A DNA stretch of 64,000 nt from Alkaliphilus transvaalensis ATCC 700919 (lineage in GTDB: Bacteria > Bacillota > Clostridia > Peptostreptococcales > Natronincolaceae): positions 62,001 through 126,000 of the forward strand of contig NZ_JHYF01000017.1 in the NCBI RefSeq assembly GCF_000621485.1. The letters are read 5' to 3'. Below are positions 46,651-55,089 of the stretch, piece by piece (position 1 is the stretch's first letter; the number at the start of each line of letters is the position of its first letter). Under the pieces are notes generated by a model. That model made no database searches, had not been told where the DNA came from, and saw only the letters and a list, made by a program, of their open reading frames with translations. The position numbers and the translations under genes were made by a program.

Positions 46651-47118
46651 TTGTCTAGTCAAAAAAAGAAAAATCTTACTGCTACCCAACAAAAGTATCA
46701 GGCATTTGCAAAGGCTCGGGAACCTCAACGCCCTGTTTTTTTAAATTCTATCAGAGCCTTTTTTGTTGGCGGAACCATCTGCGTATTTGGACAAGGTCTT
46801 CAATGGATGTATATGACCTATTTTAACTTTGACGAGGTTACAGCTGGAAACCCTACTGTTGCTACCCTAATCATCATTTCAGTACTACTTACAGGTTTTG
46901 GTATGTACGATCATCTTGCTCAATGGGCCGGTGCTGGTTCAGCTGTACCTGTTACTGGTTTTGCCAACAGTGTTGCATCTGCTGCCATCGAACATCGAAG
47001 CGAAGGATATGTTTTGGGTGTTGGAGGTAATATGTTTAAGTTAGCTGGTTCGGTTATTGCCTACGGTGTATTTTCTGCATTTGTCGTAGCATTAATTAAA
47101 ATTATTGTTAAAGGGTAA
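46651..47118 (+). CDS. spoVAC: SpoVAC, second copy
   Basis: 155 aa from a TTG start six bases after AAGGTG. FFVGGTICVFGQGLQWMY and GMYDHLAQWAGAGSAVPVTGFANSVASAAIEHRSEG match SpoVAC. It starts the second spoVA locus (AC-AD-AEb-DUF1657). The sequence differs clearly from the copy at 36366, so this is an old or transferred paralogue, not a recent duplication. Confidence 0.93.
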   Translation: MSSQKKKNLTATQQKYQAFAKAREPQRPVFLNSIRAFFVGGTICVFGQGLQWMYMTYFNFDEVTAGNPTVATLIIISVLLTGFGMYDHLAQWAGAGSAVPVTGFANSVASAAIEHRSEGYVLGVGGNMFKLAGSVIAYGVFSAFVVALIKIIVKG

Positions 47119-47129
47119 GGTGATCAGCC

Positions 47130-48131
47130 ATGTTAAAAGGACATCAAACTTGGGTGTTTGAGAACAAACCGGTTCTAATTTCTTCTGGAGCTGTTGGAGG
47201 TCCCTTCGAAGGACAAGGCCCCCTAGCAGAAGATTTCGACCTACTCCATGAAGATATCTGGTTAGGTCAGGATAGTTTTGAAAAGGCTGAAAAAAGATTA
47301 ATGGAAGAGGCCTGCGAGATCGCCATTCGAAAAGTTGGAATGAAAAAGGAAGATATTCAATTTTTTCTTAGCGGAGATTTAATGAATCAAATTATTACAA
47401 GTAGTTTTACTGCTAGAACCGTGGGAGCACCATTTTTGGGGTTATTCGGTGCTTGCTCCAGTGCTATGGAAGGGTTAGCGCTAGCTTCTTTACTAGTTGA
47501 TAGTGGTTTTGCAGAGAACGCTTTAGCTGCAGCTTCTAGCCACAATGCAGCAGCAGAAAAACAATTTCGATATCCAACAGAATATGGAGCACAAAAACCT
47601 CCAACTGCCCAATGGACAGTTACAGGTGCTGGGGCTGGCCTTGTTGCAAAGGAAGGTGATGGGCCGAGAATTACATCTGCTACCATTGGTCGGGTTATAG
47701 ATATGGGTTTATCTGACCCCTTTAATATGGGTTCCGCAATGGCACCAGCAGCTGTGGATACAATTCAGCGTCACTTTCATGAATTAAATATAAAACCTTC
47801 CCACTATGATTTAATCGCTACTGGTGATTTAGGCAGAGTAGGACATCATATCGCTACTGATCTACTTAGAGAACATAATCTTGAAATACCGCCTAAAATT
47901 TTTACTGATTGTGGATTACTTATTTACCGTGATGATCAACCAGTATTCGCGGGAGGAAGCGGTTGTGGTTGCTCAGCTACTGTTACTTATGGTCATTTAA
48001 TCAATCGTATGAAAAAAGGTGAACTAAAGAGAATACTTGTTATTGCCACCGGGGCTTTACTTTCGCCAATGTCCTATCAACAAAAAGAAAGTATTCCTTG
48101 TATCGCCCATGCCGTTTCATTGGAAATGTAA
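47130..48131 (+). CDS. spoVAD: SpoVAD, second copy
   Basis: 333 aa. VGGPFEGQGPLAEDFDLLHED, FGACSSAMEGLALAS, QWTVTGAGAGLVA and AGGSGCGCSATVTYGH are SpoVAD hallmarks. It binds dipicolinic acid in the family. It lies 11 bases after the second spoVAC, and GGTGATC precedes the ATG. It is as full length as the first copy. Confidence 0.95.
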   Translation: MLKGHQTWVFENKPVLISSGAVGGPFEGQGPLAEDFDLLHEDIWLGQDSFEKAEKRLMEEACEIAIRKVGMKKEDIQFFLSGDLMNQIITSSFTARTVGAPFLGLFGACSSAMEGLALASLLVDSGFAENALAAASSHNAAAEKQFRYPTEYGAQKPPTAQWTVTGAGAGLVAKEGDGPRITSATIGRVIDMGLSDPFNMGSAMAPAAVDTIQRHFHELNIKPSHYDLIATGDLGRVGHHIATDLLREHNLEIPPKIFTDCGLLIYRDDQPVFAGGSGCGCSATVTYGHLINRMKKGELKRILVIATGALLSPMSYQQKESIPCIAHAVSLEM

Positions 48132-48143
48132 GGAGGGATTCTT

Positions 48144-48497
48144 TTGGAAAAGTTTATTTGGGCCTTCATCATTGGAGGTGGTATATGTGTTATCGGACAA
48201 ATTCTTATGGATGTCTTTAAACTTACACCTGCCCATACGATGTGTACATTAGTTGTTACAGGAGCGATATTAGGGGGCCTTGGTTTATATGAACCCCTGG
48301 TTAAATTTGCTGGTGCAGGTGCTACAGTCCCTATTAGTAGTTTTGGAAATTCCCTAGTTAAAGGTGCTTTAGCTGAAGCTGAAAAAAATGGTATTATAGG
48401 TGTTCTAACAGGCATTTTCGAGGTTACTAGTGCTGGTATCTCGGCTGCCATCATATTTGGCTTCATTGCTTCCCTAGTATTTAAACCTAAAGGCTAG
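48144..48497 (+). CDS. spoVAEB: SpoVAEb, second copy
   Basis: 117 aa from a TTG start after GGAGGGA. WAFIIGGGICVIGQILMD and LTPAHTMCTLVVTGAILGGLGLYEPLVKFAGAGATVPISSFG match SpoVAEb. It completes the minimal C-D-Eb channel set of the second locus. A DUF1657 gene follows 47 bases later. Confidence 0.93.
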   Translation: MEKFIWAFIIGGGICVIGQILMDVFKLTPAHTMCTLVVTGAILGGLGLYEPLVKFAGAGATVPISSFGNSLVKGALAEAEKNGIIGVLTGIFEVTSAGISAAIIFGFIASLVFKPKG

Positions 48498-48544
48498 ACA
48501 ATACTCTATTGTATTTTTATCCTATATGGGAGGAGGTGATTTAA

Positions 48545-48751
48545 ATGACAGTAGGTACTCAATTACAACAAGCAATTGCTGGTCTTCAAAGCACATCTGC
48601 TATGATGAAAACTTTTTCTCTAGAAACTCAAGATCAAACTGCAAAGCAAGAATTCCAACAAATTGCTCAAAATCTTGATAATGCATTAGAAACATTAAAG
48701 AATAGACAAAACTATGTGATGCAACAAGAGCCACAATTTAGACAGCAATAA
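48545..48751 (+). CDS. DUF1657 protein
   Basis: 68 aa, helical. TVGTQLQQAIAGLQSTSAMMKTFSLETQDQTAKQEF and the EPQF end are typical of DUF1657. GGAGGAGGTGA precedes the ATG. In bacilli, DUF1657 genes accompany the mobile spoVA2 operon linked to spore heat resistance. It belongs to the second spoVA transcript and is followed by a strong terminator. Confidence 0.88.
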   Translation: MTVGTQLQQAIAGLQSTSAMMKTFSLETQDQTAKQEFQQIAQNLDNALETLKNRQNYVMQQEPQFRQQ

Positions 48752-48763
48752 CAATAATACGTA

Positions 48764-48797
48764 AAAGCCTATCATGCTATTAATTATGATAGGCTTT
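48764..48797 (+). terminator. terminator of the second spoVA operon
   Basis: Perfect 12-bp stem AAAGCCTATCAT/ATGATAGGCTTT with a 10-base loop. ATCTATAAATCC follows; the T-tail is weak. Confidence 0.65.
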
Positions 48798-48880
48798 ATC
48801 TATAAATCCTTCTACATAGATTTACGTTAGGAGATTGATAATTAATTTTAGCTTAATTTAAAGAAAAATAAGGAAAAGAT

Positions 48881-48909
48881 AATAGGAACCTAACCAATAG
48901 GTTCCTATT
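48881..48909 (-). terminator. terminator after the DUF421 gene
   Basis: Perfect 12-bp stem AATAGGAACCTA/TAGGTTCCTATT with a 5-base loop. On the minus strand ATCTTTTCC follows. Confidence 0.65.
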
Positions 48910-48910
48910 A

Positions 48911-49771
48911 TCATGTCTTTAAATGGGGCTCTAATTTCTTTTTAATTACTTTTATATCCTTTGCAAATTGAACATACTTCCTTTGCCAAGTTGGATTTTC
49001 AGTATCAGTAGAATAAGTAATAAAATCCGCTTCTAATTTCTCTAATGTAGCCATTAATAGATCTTTCGTTGATGGCTGCGGTAACAACAAGGAATCGCTA
49101 AAAACATCCACATATAATTCCCCCATTGAATCAACTTGAGCTAAGAATATTTGTTCTTCTGCCACTCCAATTTTCTTTAACTCAGTCCTTAACCAACCTT
49201 TATTTAACCCCAATGATGCAAGGGGTTCATCAAGTATTTTACCATCTAACATAACCGTCTGGGGTTCTTTTATGCTGCTTACCTGTATTCTCATATCCTT
49301 TGGGGTTAAAGGTTGTTTTTCCCTTTTCGGCATAACCGTGATATCTCTATTGGCCTCCATTACAGCAAATTCTACATCAGCTAAAGCAAATACATTCTTT
49401 CTACGAAGTTGAGATAATAACTCCTCTCCAGTTAAACCAGCAGAATGAAGATTTTCTTCTAGAACCTTACCCTCCTTAATTACAACAACCTCTTTTCCAT
49501 AAAAGTGATCGTGGGCCCATTTAGATTTTTGAATGAAAAATTGTAGGGCTCCTATTGCCAAAAACCAAAGGGCGATTCCTGTAAAGCCTAAACGTACACT
49601 TTCAATTACACCCAATGCCACAAGGGCCCCCATGACACCTAGAACGATTGCAGCCACAACATCAAAGTAAGTCATGCTAGAAACCGATTTTCTTCCCATT
49701 ATTGGTGAAATCAAAATCAGTGCTAAAAATAAAGCAATAGTTCTTAGGGCAATGTTTAGCCAAGCCTCCAT
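48911..49771 (-). CDS. DUF421 (YetF-like) membrane protein with DUF1657-like tail, 2Duf-type
   Basis: 286 aa. Three N-terminal membrane helices (about 5-80; ISPIMGRKSVSSMTYFDVVAAIVLG) and the DUF421 cytoplasmic domain (about 85-220; GKVLEENLHSAGLTGEELLSQLRRKNVF, DVEFAVMEANRDITV) are followed by a C-terminal helical piece (about 230-286) that reads like DUF1657. That domain pair defines 2Duf, reported as the main factor in the heat resistance given by the bacillar spoVA2mob operon. It faces the second spoVA locus and follows a DUF1657 gene by 18 bases. Confidence 0.85.
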   Translation of the reverse strand: MEAWLNIALRTIALFLALILISPIMGRKSVSSMTYFDVVAAIVLGVMGALVALGVIESVRLGFTGIALWFLAIGALQFFIQKSKWAHDHFYGKEVVVIKEGKVLEENLHSAGLTGEELLSQLRRKNVFALADVEFAVMEANRDITVMPKREKQPLTPKDMRIQVSSIKEPQTVMLDGKILDEPLASLGLNKGWLRTELKKIGVAEEQIFLAQVDSMGELYVDVFSDSLLLPQPSTKDLLMATLEKLEADFITYSTDTENPTWQRKYVQFAKDIKVIKKKLEPHLKT

Positions 49772-49789
49772 ATATTCACCTCCTATTAA

Positions 49790-49996
49790 CTAAAATCCTT
49801 TAAACTGTGGTTCTTCTTTTTCTATTTCTCCTATTCTTCCTTCTAGTTCCATAACAATTGACTTCATTTTACGATGGCTCTCATTAAAAACTTCCTTCAC
49901 GTGGGGGTCAGGATGGTGAAGTGCATAATTTTTAATTGTTGCATCTGCTCCCTTTAATGTTGCATAGGTTTGTTTTACTCGAGATATAACAGTCAT
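49790..49996 (-). CDS. DUF1657 protein, second copy
   Basis: 68 aa, helical. VKQTYATLKGADATIKNYALHHPDPHVKEVF and EIEKEEPQFKGF match DUF1657. It is the first gene of the pair with the DUF421 gene and is divergent from a repeat copy upstream. It differs clearly from the DUF1657 protein at 48545. It likely takes part in the same spore-membrane module. Confidence 0.85.
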   Translation of the reverse strand: MTVISRVKQTYATLKGADATIKNYALHHPDPHVKEVFNESHRKMKSIVMELEGRIGEIEKEEPQFKGF

Positions 49997-50125
49997 TCTC
50001 TTTCCTCCTTAAAAAAATCTTATATACCCCTTTTAATATTCCCCGCTTTTAGTCCCTTTATCAATTTTCTTATGCAAGTATTACCTATATATAGTGAATC
50101 ATAAACTTTTTTTATAACGAATAGG

Positions 50126-50216
50126 AAAGTTCGACTTTAATTATTATTAAAATAAGAGAACTTTACGTAATGAGTTTCAAGAAAGTCATCCGATAAATCT
50201 TCCGAAGGAAGACTTT
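50126..50216 (-). repeat. internally deleted double-hairpin repeat, copy C
   Basis: 91 bp. Both ends are kept (AAAGTCTTCC...GGATGACTTT and AAAGTTC...GAACTTT), with GAAACTCATTACGT before the right hairpin, but the middle of about 55 bp found in full copies is missing. It lies upstream of the DUF1657/DUF421 pair. Confidence 0.75.
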
Positions 50217-50287
50217 TTTATAAACTAATTCTCTACAATAAAGTTTTATGGTAAAATTAAAGTAGTTTGAAAAAAGGGGGGCTTAAA

Positions 50288-50431
50288 ATGACCTGCAATA
50301 AAGATAATTGTTCATGTCCAAAGACTAACTGCGAAAGACATGGAAAGTGCTGTGCTTGTATAAATCACCATCGAAAAATTAACACATTGGTTCACTGTAT
50401 GAGAAGGATTGCAGAAGAGCAAGAAGAATAA
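50288..50431 (+). CDS. 47-aa cysteine-rich protein, DUF6485-like
   Basis: MTCNKDNCSCPKTNCERHG then KCCACINHHRK: eight cysteines in the first 37 residues with a CC.C knuckle and two histidines, suggesting a metal-binding fold. It resembles the short DUF6485 proteins of clostridia. AAAGGGGGG precedes the ATG. It was too short for a usual gene call. Repeat copy D follows its stop. The function is unknown. Confidence 0.7.
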   Translation: MTCNKDNCSCPKTNCERHGKCCACINHHRKINTLVHCMRRIAEEQEE

Positions 50432-50450
50432 ACTTTTAATATTTTCAGTC

Positions 50451-50484
50451 AAAGTCATCCTTTAATCCTTCAAAGGAAGACTTT
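50451..50484 (-). repeat. single-hairpin copy D of the intergenic repeat
   Basis: AAAGTCATCCTTT, loop AATCCTTC, AAAGGAAGACTTT: 12 of 13 pairs. It is the clearest single-hairpin copy. It may also act as the 3' hairpin of the cysteine-rich gene. Confidence 0.75.
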
Positions 50485-50544
50485 CTTTATAAGCTGAAAA
50501 TAAGTAAAGTCTTAAAAAAAAATCATAGTTAGGAGAGGATTTAA

Positions 50545-50760
50545 TTGTCTAAGAGTAAGAAATTTAAAAAAGAAACCATTAAGCTTAATGGTAATGAAGC
50601 ATTCATAAAATCAGCCAACAAACTTAACAAAAGTATGCCTGAGGTTTCCCGTGGTTGTGGAGTGATAGGTGATAAAAAATTTAATCGTAAGAAAAGTAAA
50701 AGAGCCATCCAAAAAGAAATTCAAAACTTTAAGGATGGCTCTTTTATTAATCCCTTATAA
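50545..50760 (+). CDS. small basic protein of unknown function
   Basis: 71 aa, TTG start after AGGAGAGG. Lysine-rich throughout (SKSKKFKKET, FNRKKSKRAIQKEIQNF) with a central EVSRGCGVIGDKK. No family is recognised. Its end overlaps the convergent deacetylase gene by 14 bases. The strong ribosome site supports it. Confidence 0.6.
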   Translation: MSKSKKFKKETIKLNGNEAFIKSANKLNKSMPEVSRGCGVIGDKKFNRKKSKRAIQKEIQNFKDGSFINPL

Positions 50761-51751
50761 TTTGCCTGTTTATTAATCTTAAGTTTATTAATTCTTCAAT
50801 ATCTTCATTAGTCATATCTTCAAAAGTTAAAAATTCATACCCGTTTTCTATATAATAATTAATCACCTCTGGTAAAATCTCTAACATTGCAGTATTTCTT
50901 GCTGTATCGTGGAATAATACAACCACAACATCCTTACCTTTTGATCCATTAATGACATTATCTAGTAGTTTCTGGGGATTATTGGCGTCCTTACTAGTGT
51001 CACCCGAATCAACATTCCAATCGACATAATAGTACCCTTTACTGATCACATCTAATGTAAGCCTTGGCATAAATTGTCTTCCTCCAAATTGAAAAGAACT
51101 ATGATTAGATGAGCCACCAGGGAATCTAAAAAATGGCGGTGGGTCATAACCTAAAATATCTTTAAATGTTTCTTCTGCCTTGTAAAAATCTTCATAAAAG
51201 GTAGCGAAAGTTGTATAGATTGAATAATTATGACTATAGGAATGAGGCAAGATGGAATGTCCCTCATCATAAACCTCTAACACCTTACTAGCACTACGTT
51301 CCATTAACTGTCCAATCATAAAAAAAGTTGCTTTTACGTGATGTTCCTTCAATACTTCTAACACTTTTGGCGTTAGCGTAGTTGGTCCATCATCAAAAGT
51401 AAGATATACTTTCTTATTTCCAACTTCTACATCAGGCTTCTTTTTCCCATTATCTTTATTTATTGTATCTTCTTCCTCTTGATTATTTGAATCTGTAAGG
51501 CCCTCCGACGTATTATTGCCCCCTGCTCCTTCTATTTCAGAATTTCCCCCATCTCCTTTATTGTTTTCATTATCTTCTATATTATTTCCGTTGCTATTAT
51601 CCCTCGGCACTTCCCCTACAGGTTCTACAACGATAGGTAGAACTCCTCTATCCTCTAAAAAGCCTTGGGCAATACCCCTAAAAGAAAATACACTTACCAA
51701 CAACAATAACACCATCAACAAACCAAAAAATACTTTCATAATTTTTTTCAT
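50747..51751 (-). CDS. polysaccharide deacetylase (NodB domain), membrane-anchored
   Basis: 334 aa. An N-terminal anchor (about 5-25) and a low-complexity Asn/Gly/Glu linker (about 50-105) precede the NodB domain. Motif 1 is LTFDDGPTT (Asp120, Asp121) and the metal histidines are H170 and H174 in PHSYSHN. RFPGGSSNH and VVVLFHDTA are motifs 3 and 5. It probably removes acetyl groups from peptidoglycan or another surface polymer. ACAGGAGAG precedes the ATG. Confidence 0.9.
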   Translation of the reverse strand: MKKIMKVFFGLLMVLLLLVSVFSFRGIAQGFLEDRGVLPIVVEPVGEVPRDNSNGNNIEDNENNKGDGGNSEIEGAGGNNTSEGLTDSNNQEEEDTINKDNGKKKPDVEVGNKKVYLTFDDGPTTLTPKVLEVLKEHHVKATFFMIGQLMERSASKVLEVYDEGHSILPHSYSHNYSIYTTFATFYEDFYKAEETFKDILGYDPPPFFRFPGGSSNHSSFQFGGRQFMPRLTLDVISKGYYYVDWNVDSGDTSKDANNPQKLLDNVINGSKGKDVVVVLFHDTARNTAMLEILPEVINYYIENGYEFLTFEDMTNEDIEELINLRLINRQIIRD

Positions 51752-51933
51752 CTGGTAATCTCTCCTGTCCCCTTTTTAAATGTCTAATTATATTATACAG
51801 GTAAATAACAATAAAAGTTATAGTATTAATGATGTAATTTTTTCCTTGCTCTTACACTTAAGTTGAAAGAAGAGCATATAAAAAACCCACCCTCTGCTAC
51901 CTTGCAAAAAGTGAGTCTTATCTGTTTTTTTAA

Positions 51934-52010
51934 TGGAGCTGATGATGGGACTTGAACCCACGAACCTCTTCCTTACCAAGGAAGTGCTCTACCTACTGAG
52001 CTACATCAGC
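51934..52010 (-). tRNA. trnT: tRNA-Thr (GGT)
   Basis: 77 bases including an encoded CCA. Acceptor GCTGATG/CATCAGC, anticodon stem CTTCC/GGAAG with loop TTGGTAA, so the anticodon is GGT. The T-arm has GTTCAAG. It is identical to the next copy. Confidence 0.93.
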
Positions 52011-52115
52011 ACTTTGATATGTCCCTTAATTAGAACACTTAAATAGTATATAATGATTTTTGCCTTTTGTAAAGAGAAAAATACATTTTTTTATGATTTT
52101 CATCATTTTTAGATT

Positions 52116-52150
52116 AAAGTCTTCTTTTGAAAGATCTAAAGGTTAATCTC
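52116..52150 (+). repeat. diverged single-hairpin copy E of the intergenic repeat
   Basis: AAAGTCTTCTTTTGAAAGATCTAAAGG matches the left half well; the right arm is diverged. It lies between the two tRNA-Thr genes. Confidence 0.5.
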
Positions 52151-52166
52151 CGTTGATAAAGAACAA

Positions 52167-52243
52167 TGGAGCTGATGATGGGACTTGAACCCACGAACCT
52201 CTTCCTTACCAAGGAAGTGCTCTACCTACTGAGCTACATCAGC
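52167..52243 (-). tRNA. trnT: tRNA-Thr (GGT), second copy
   Basis: Identical 77-base sequence with anticodon GGT and encoded CCA, 156 bp from the first copy. A tandem duplication kept identical. Confidence 0.93.
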
Positions 52244-52422
52244 ATGAGTTTAATTTGTAAATAGGGATTATACAGATAGTAGGGCAAATTACACGCTATA
52301 GTAGTATATAATGATTTTATCAATTTGTAAAGATATTTCTGCCATTTTTTATGTATTTTTGTTTTTATGTATTTATGTTTTTATGATAATGAGGGCATTG
52401 TATAACCAGACTAATAAAGATT

Positions 52423-52456
52423 TAAAGGGAATTTATCCAATAAGAAATTCCCTTTA
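52423..52456 (-). terminator. terminator after the CNNM gene
   Basis: Perfect 12-bp stem TAAAGGGAATTT/AAATTCCCTTTA with a 10-base loop. On the minus strand AATCTTTATTAG follows. Confidence 0.7.
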
Positions 52457-53701
52457 TTTTAGTACTCTTATACTTTTTATCCTATTTTTATCTAAAATTT
52501 CGACTTTAAACTTTGACCCATTAAACTCGATCACTTCTCCTATTTTTGGCAATCTACCCAACTCACCAATAATGAATCCACCAATTGAATCAAAGTTTTC
52601 AGATTCAATATTTGTGTTCAGCATTTCATTTACTAGAGTAATTTTAGCACTACCTTCTACAATAAATTCATTTTCACTTATGACTTTTATTTCTTCAATT
52701 TCATGTTCATCATATTCATCTTGTATTTCACCCACAATCTCTTCTATTAAATCTTCTATGGTCACAATTCCAGCTGTACCTCCATACTCATCTAAAACAA
52801 CCGCTATATGGGTTCTATTTTTCTTCATTTCTTTAAATAAGCTACTAATTTTTTTAAACTCGAAAGTAAAAAAGGGTTTTCGCATATGTTTTCGAATATC
52901 AAAATTTTCTTGTATCCCTTCTACTAAAAGCATATCTTTCACATACAAAATACCTACGATATCATCTATGCTCTCATCATAAACAGGATATCTAGAAAAC
53001 TGCTCTTCCTTTAATGTCTCTAGAATCTCTGTTAAAGGAGCATCAACATGAAAAGCAGTAATATCTGTTCTTTGTACCATAACATCACTAATATGTAGAT
53101 CTCCAAATTCGAAAACATTATAGATCATCTGCTTTTCTTCAACCTCAAGTACACCTTCTTCGTGACTTACGGTAACAATTGTTTTTAACTCATCTTCAGT
53201 AATAAAAGGCTTTTCTCCATCGGCTTTAAGTCCCAATAACTTTAAGATAGCATTAGTGATATATGTAAATATGATTACAATAGGGTTTAATATAGTTACA
53301 AATACTGCAATGGGTTTAATAACATATAATGATATTTTTTCAGCTTTTTTAGCAGCTAGAGATTTAGGTGTTATTTCTGCAAAAATAAGCACCAGTAATG
53401 TCATGATTCCTGTTGCTATTGCAACTCCTCCTGCTCCATAGTAGTCAATTGCTAATGAGGTTGCTAAAGCTGAAGCCCCAATATTAATGGCATTATTTGC
53501 AACTAAAATTGTACTTAACATTTTACCTGGTTTATCGATCATTTTATAGATTAGTTCTGAACCCGATATTCCTTCTTGCGTCATATGTCTAACCCTTAAT
53601 TTACTTATAGACATTAAAGCTGTCTCACTTGCAGAAAAAAAGGCAGAGGTTAATAATAAGATTAAAAGTATAAATAATCTTGGCAAATAGCTGTAATCCA
53701 A
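52454..53701 (-). CDS. CNNM/CorC-type membrane protein (hemolysin family)
   Basis: 415 aa from a TTG start after GGGGAGGAG. The DUF21 domain has four helices (about 1-185; FFSASETALMSISKLRVRHM, VANNAINIGASALATSL, EITPKSLAAKKAEK), then a CBS pair (about 200-320; DVMVQRTDITAF, VVLDEYGGTAGIVTIEDLIEEIVGEIQDE) and a CorC_HlyC transporter-associated domain. Family members are linked to magnesium efflux or sodium exchange. It is not a toxin. Confidence 0.9.
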   Translation of the reverse strand: MDYSYLPRLFILLILLLTSAFFSASETALMSISKLRVRHMTQEGISGSELIYKMIDKPGKMLSTILVANNAINIGASALATSLAIDYYGAGGVAIATGIMTLLVLIFAEITPKSLAAKKAEKISLYVIKPIAVFVTILNPIVIIFTYITNAILKLLGLKADGEKPFITEDELKTIVTVSHEEGVLEVEEKQMIYNVFEFGDLHISDVMVQRTDITAFHVDAPLTEILETLKEEQFSRYPVYDESIDDIVGILYVKDMLLVEGIQENFDIRKHMRKPFFTFEFKKISSLFKEMKKNRTHIAVVLDEYGGTAGIVTIEDLIEEIVGEIQDEYDEHEIEEIKVISENEFIVEGSAKITLVNEMLNTNIESENFDSIGGFIIGELGRLPKIGEVIEFNGSKFKVEILDKNRIKSIRVLK

Positions 53702-53892
53702 TTGATAATCTCCTCCCCTAATATAACAATAAATTGGTCTTTTCATTAGTATAGCTTAATTTTGTGAAAATATTATAGAATTACGACAAGTATAACTTTT
53801 TCTATTTCCATAAAACATATAAATTCATAGTTAGGTATGTTGGACTTCCTCGTATATTATATGAAACCAGATTCTTAAAAAGAAAAGAAGCA

Positions 53893-53923
53893 TTTATAGA
53901 TAGCATCACTTTTTATCTATAAA
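53893..53923 (-). terminator. terminator at the end of the sugar cluster
   Basis: Perfect 10-bp stem TTTATAGATA/TATCTATAAA with an 11-base loop; outer AAGAAG/CTTCTT sequence extends it imperfectly. It lies just past the aminotransferase gene. Confidence 0.65.
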
Positions 53924-53940
53924 CACTCCTTCTTTTTATC

Positions 53941-55071
53941 CTATACCTTAGTTGAATTTTTGATGATATTACATATAAAATCTACCTCTTCTTCCTGTAG
54001 ATAAGGATGCATTGGTAAAGATAATACGATATTACTTAGTTCATTAGAGATTGGAAAATTTATATCAACACAGGCTAAATCTAAAAAAGCGATTTGTCTA
54101 TGCATTGGTTTTTGGTAGTATACTAAGCTTGGAATCCCCTTATCGCTTAGTTTTTGTTGTAGGGCTTCTCTTGTAATAGAATCTTTAAGTTTTATTGTAT
54201 ATTGGGCAAAGCTAGATTTATAACCATTTGGTATAACGGGAACATCAACAACACCTTTAAGTCTTTCACTATACCATCTGGCAATCCGATTAACATCATC
54301 TAGTTCATGCTGAATAAATATTTTTAACTTAACAAGTAATATGGCTGCTTGAATTGTATCTAGTCTAGAATTTACGCCAATTCTTACATTGTCATATTTA
54401 CTTTCTCCTTTACCATGAACTTTATAGGATCGTACTAACTCGGCTAATTCATCGTTATCTGTAAATATCCCTCCACCATCACCATAGCACCCTAACGGCT
54501 TTGCTGGAAAAAATGATGTGGTTGCAGCATCCCCAAAACTACAAGCCTTTTTATCTTCAATACTTCCACCAAAACCTTGAGCCCCATCTTCAAGAACAAT
54601 CAGATTGTACTTTTTAGCGATTTTCTCTATTTCAGGAAAATTAGCAGGAAGACCAAATAAATCTACAGGGATAATCGCCCTAGGATTTAGTTTTCCTTCA
54701 TTAAAAGTTCTAATAATCGTTTCTTCTAACTTTTGTACATCTATATTAAATGTGTTTCTATCTACATCAACAAAGACGGGGGTAGCACCTACAAAAGAAA
54801 CAATTTCTCCCGTAGAGAAAAAAGTAAAATCAGGTACAAACACTGCATCTCCTTTTTTTATATCCCACGCCATCATTAATAAAGTCATTGCTTCAGTCCC
54901 ATTGGCACAAGTAATACAATGTTTAACTCCCAGATATGCCTTGAGCTCTTCTTCTAAAGTTTCTACTTCTTCTCCACCAATAAAAACGCCCCTCTTAAGA
55001 ACACCTTCTATTGCGGCATCTATTTCATGTTTATATTTATTATATTGAGCCTTTAAATCTCTAAATTCCAT
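53941..55071 (-). CDS. DegT/DnrJ/EryC1/StrS sugar aminotransferase, WbpE-like
   Basis: 376 aa. The PLP lysine is K191 in FFPAKPLGCYGDGG; NGTEAMTLLM and LEDGAQGFGG bind the cofactor. In the WbpABED route the enzyme puts an amino group on C3 of a UDP-3-keto-GlcNAc uronate. The upstream dehydrogenase, oxidoreductase and acetyltransferase support that role. It is the last gene of the four-gene set, 18 bases after the acetyltransferase. Confidence 0.88.
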   Translation of the reverse strand: MEFRDLKAQYNKYKHEIDAAIEGVLKRGVFIGGEEVETLEEELKAYLGVKHCITCANGTEAMTLLMMAWDIKKGDAVFVPDFTFFSTGEIVSFVGATPVFVDVDRNTFNIDVQKLEETIIRTFNEGKLNPRAIIPVDLFGLPANFPEIEKIAKKYNLIVLEDGAQGFGGSIEDKKACSFGDAATTSFFPAKPLGCYGDGGGIFTDNDELAELVRSYKVHGKGESKYDNVRIGVNSRLDTIQAAILLVKLKIFIQHELDDVNRIARWYSERLKGVVDVPVIPNGYKSSFAQYTIKLKDSITREALQQKLSDKGIPSLVYYQKPMHRQIAFLDLACVDINFPISNELSNIVLSLPMHPYLQEEEVDFICNIIKNSTKV

Positions 55072-55089
55072 CTTATCAACCTTCCCCTT

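Noticed and set aside
52311-52982. 223-codon plus-strand frame opposite the CNNM gene
   Set aside because: It is antisense to a well-supported gene, with Ser/Ile-rich composition typical of a shadow frame.
52454-53701. Hemolysin toxin
   Set aside because: The old family name is misleading; the domains are those of a CNNM/CorC ion-transport protein.
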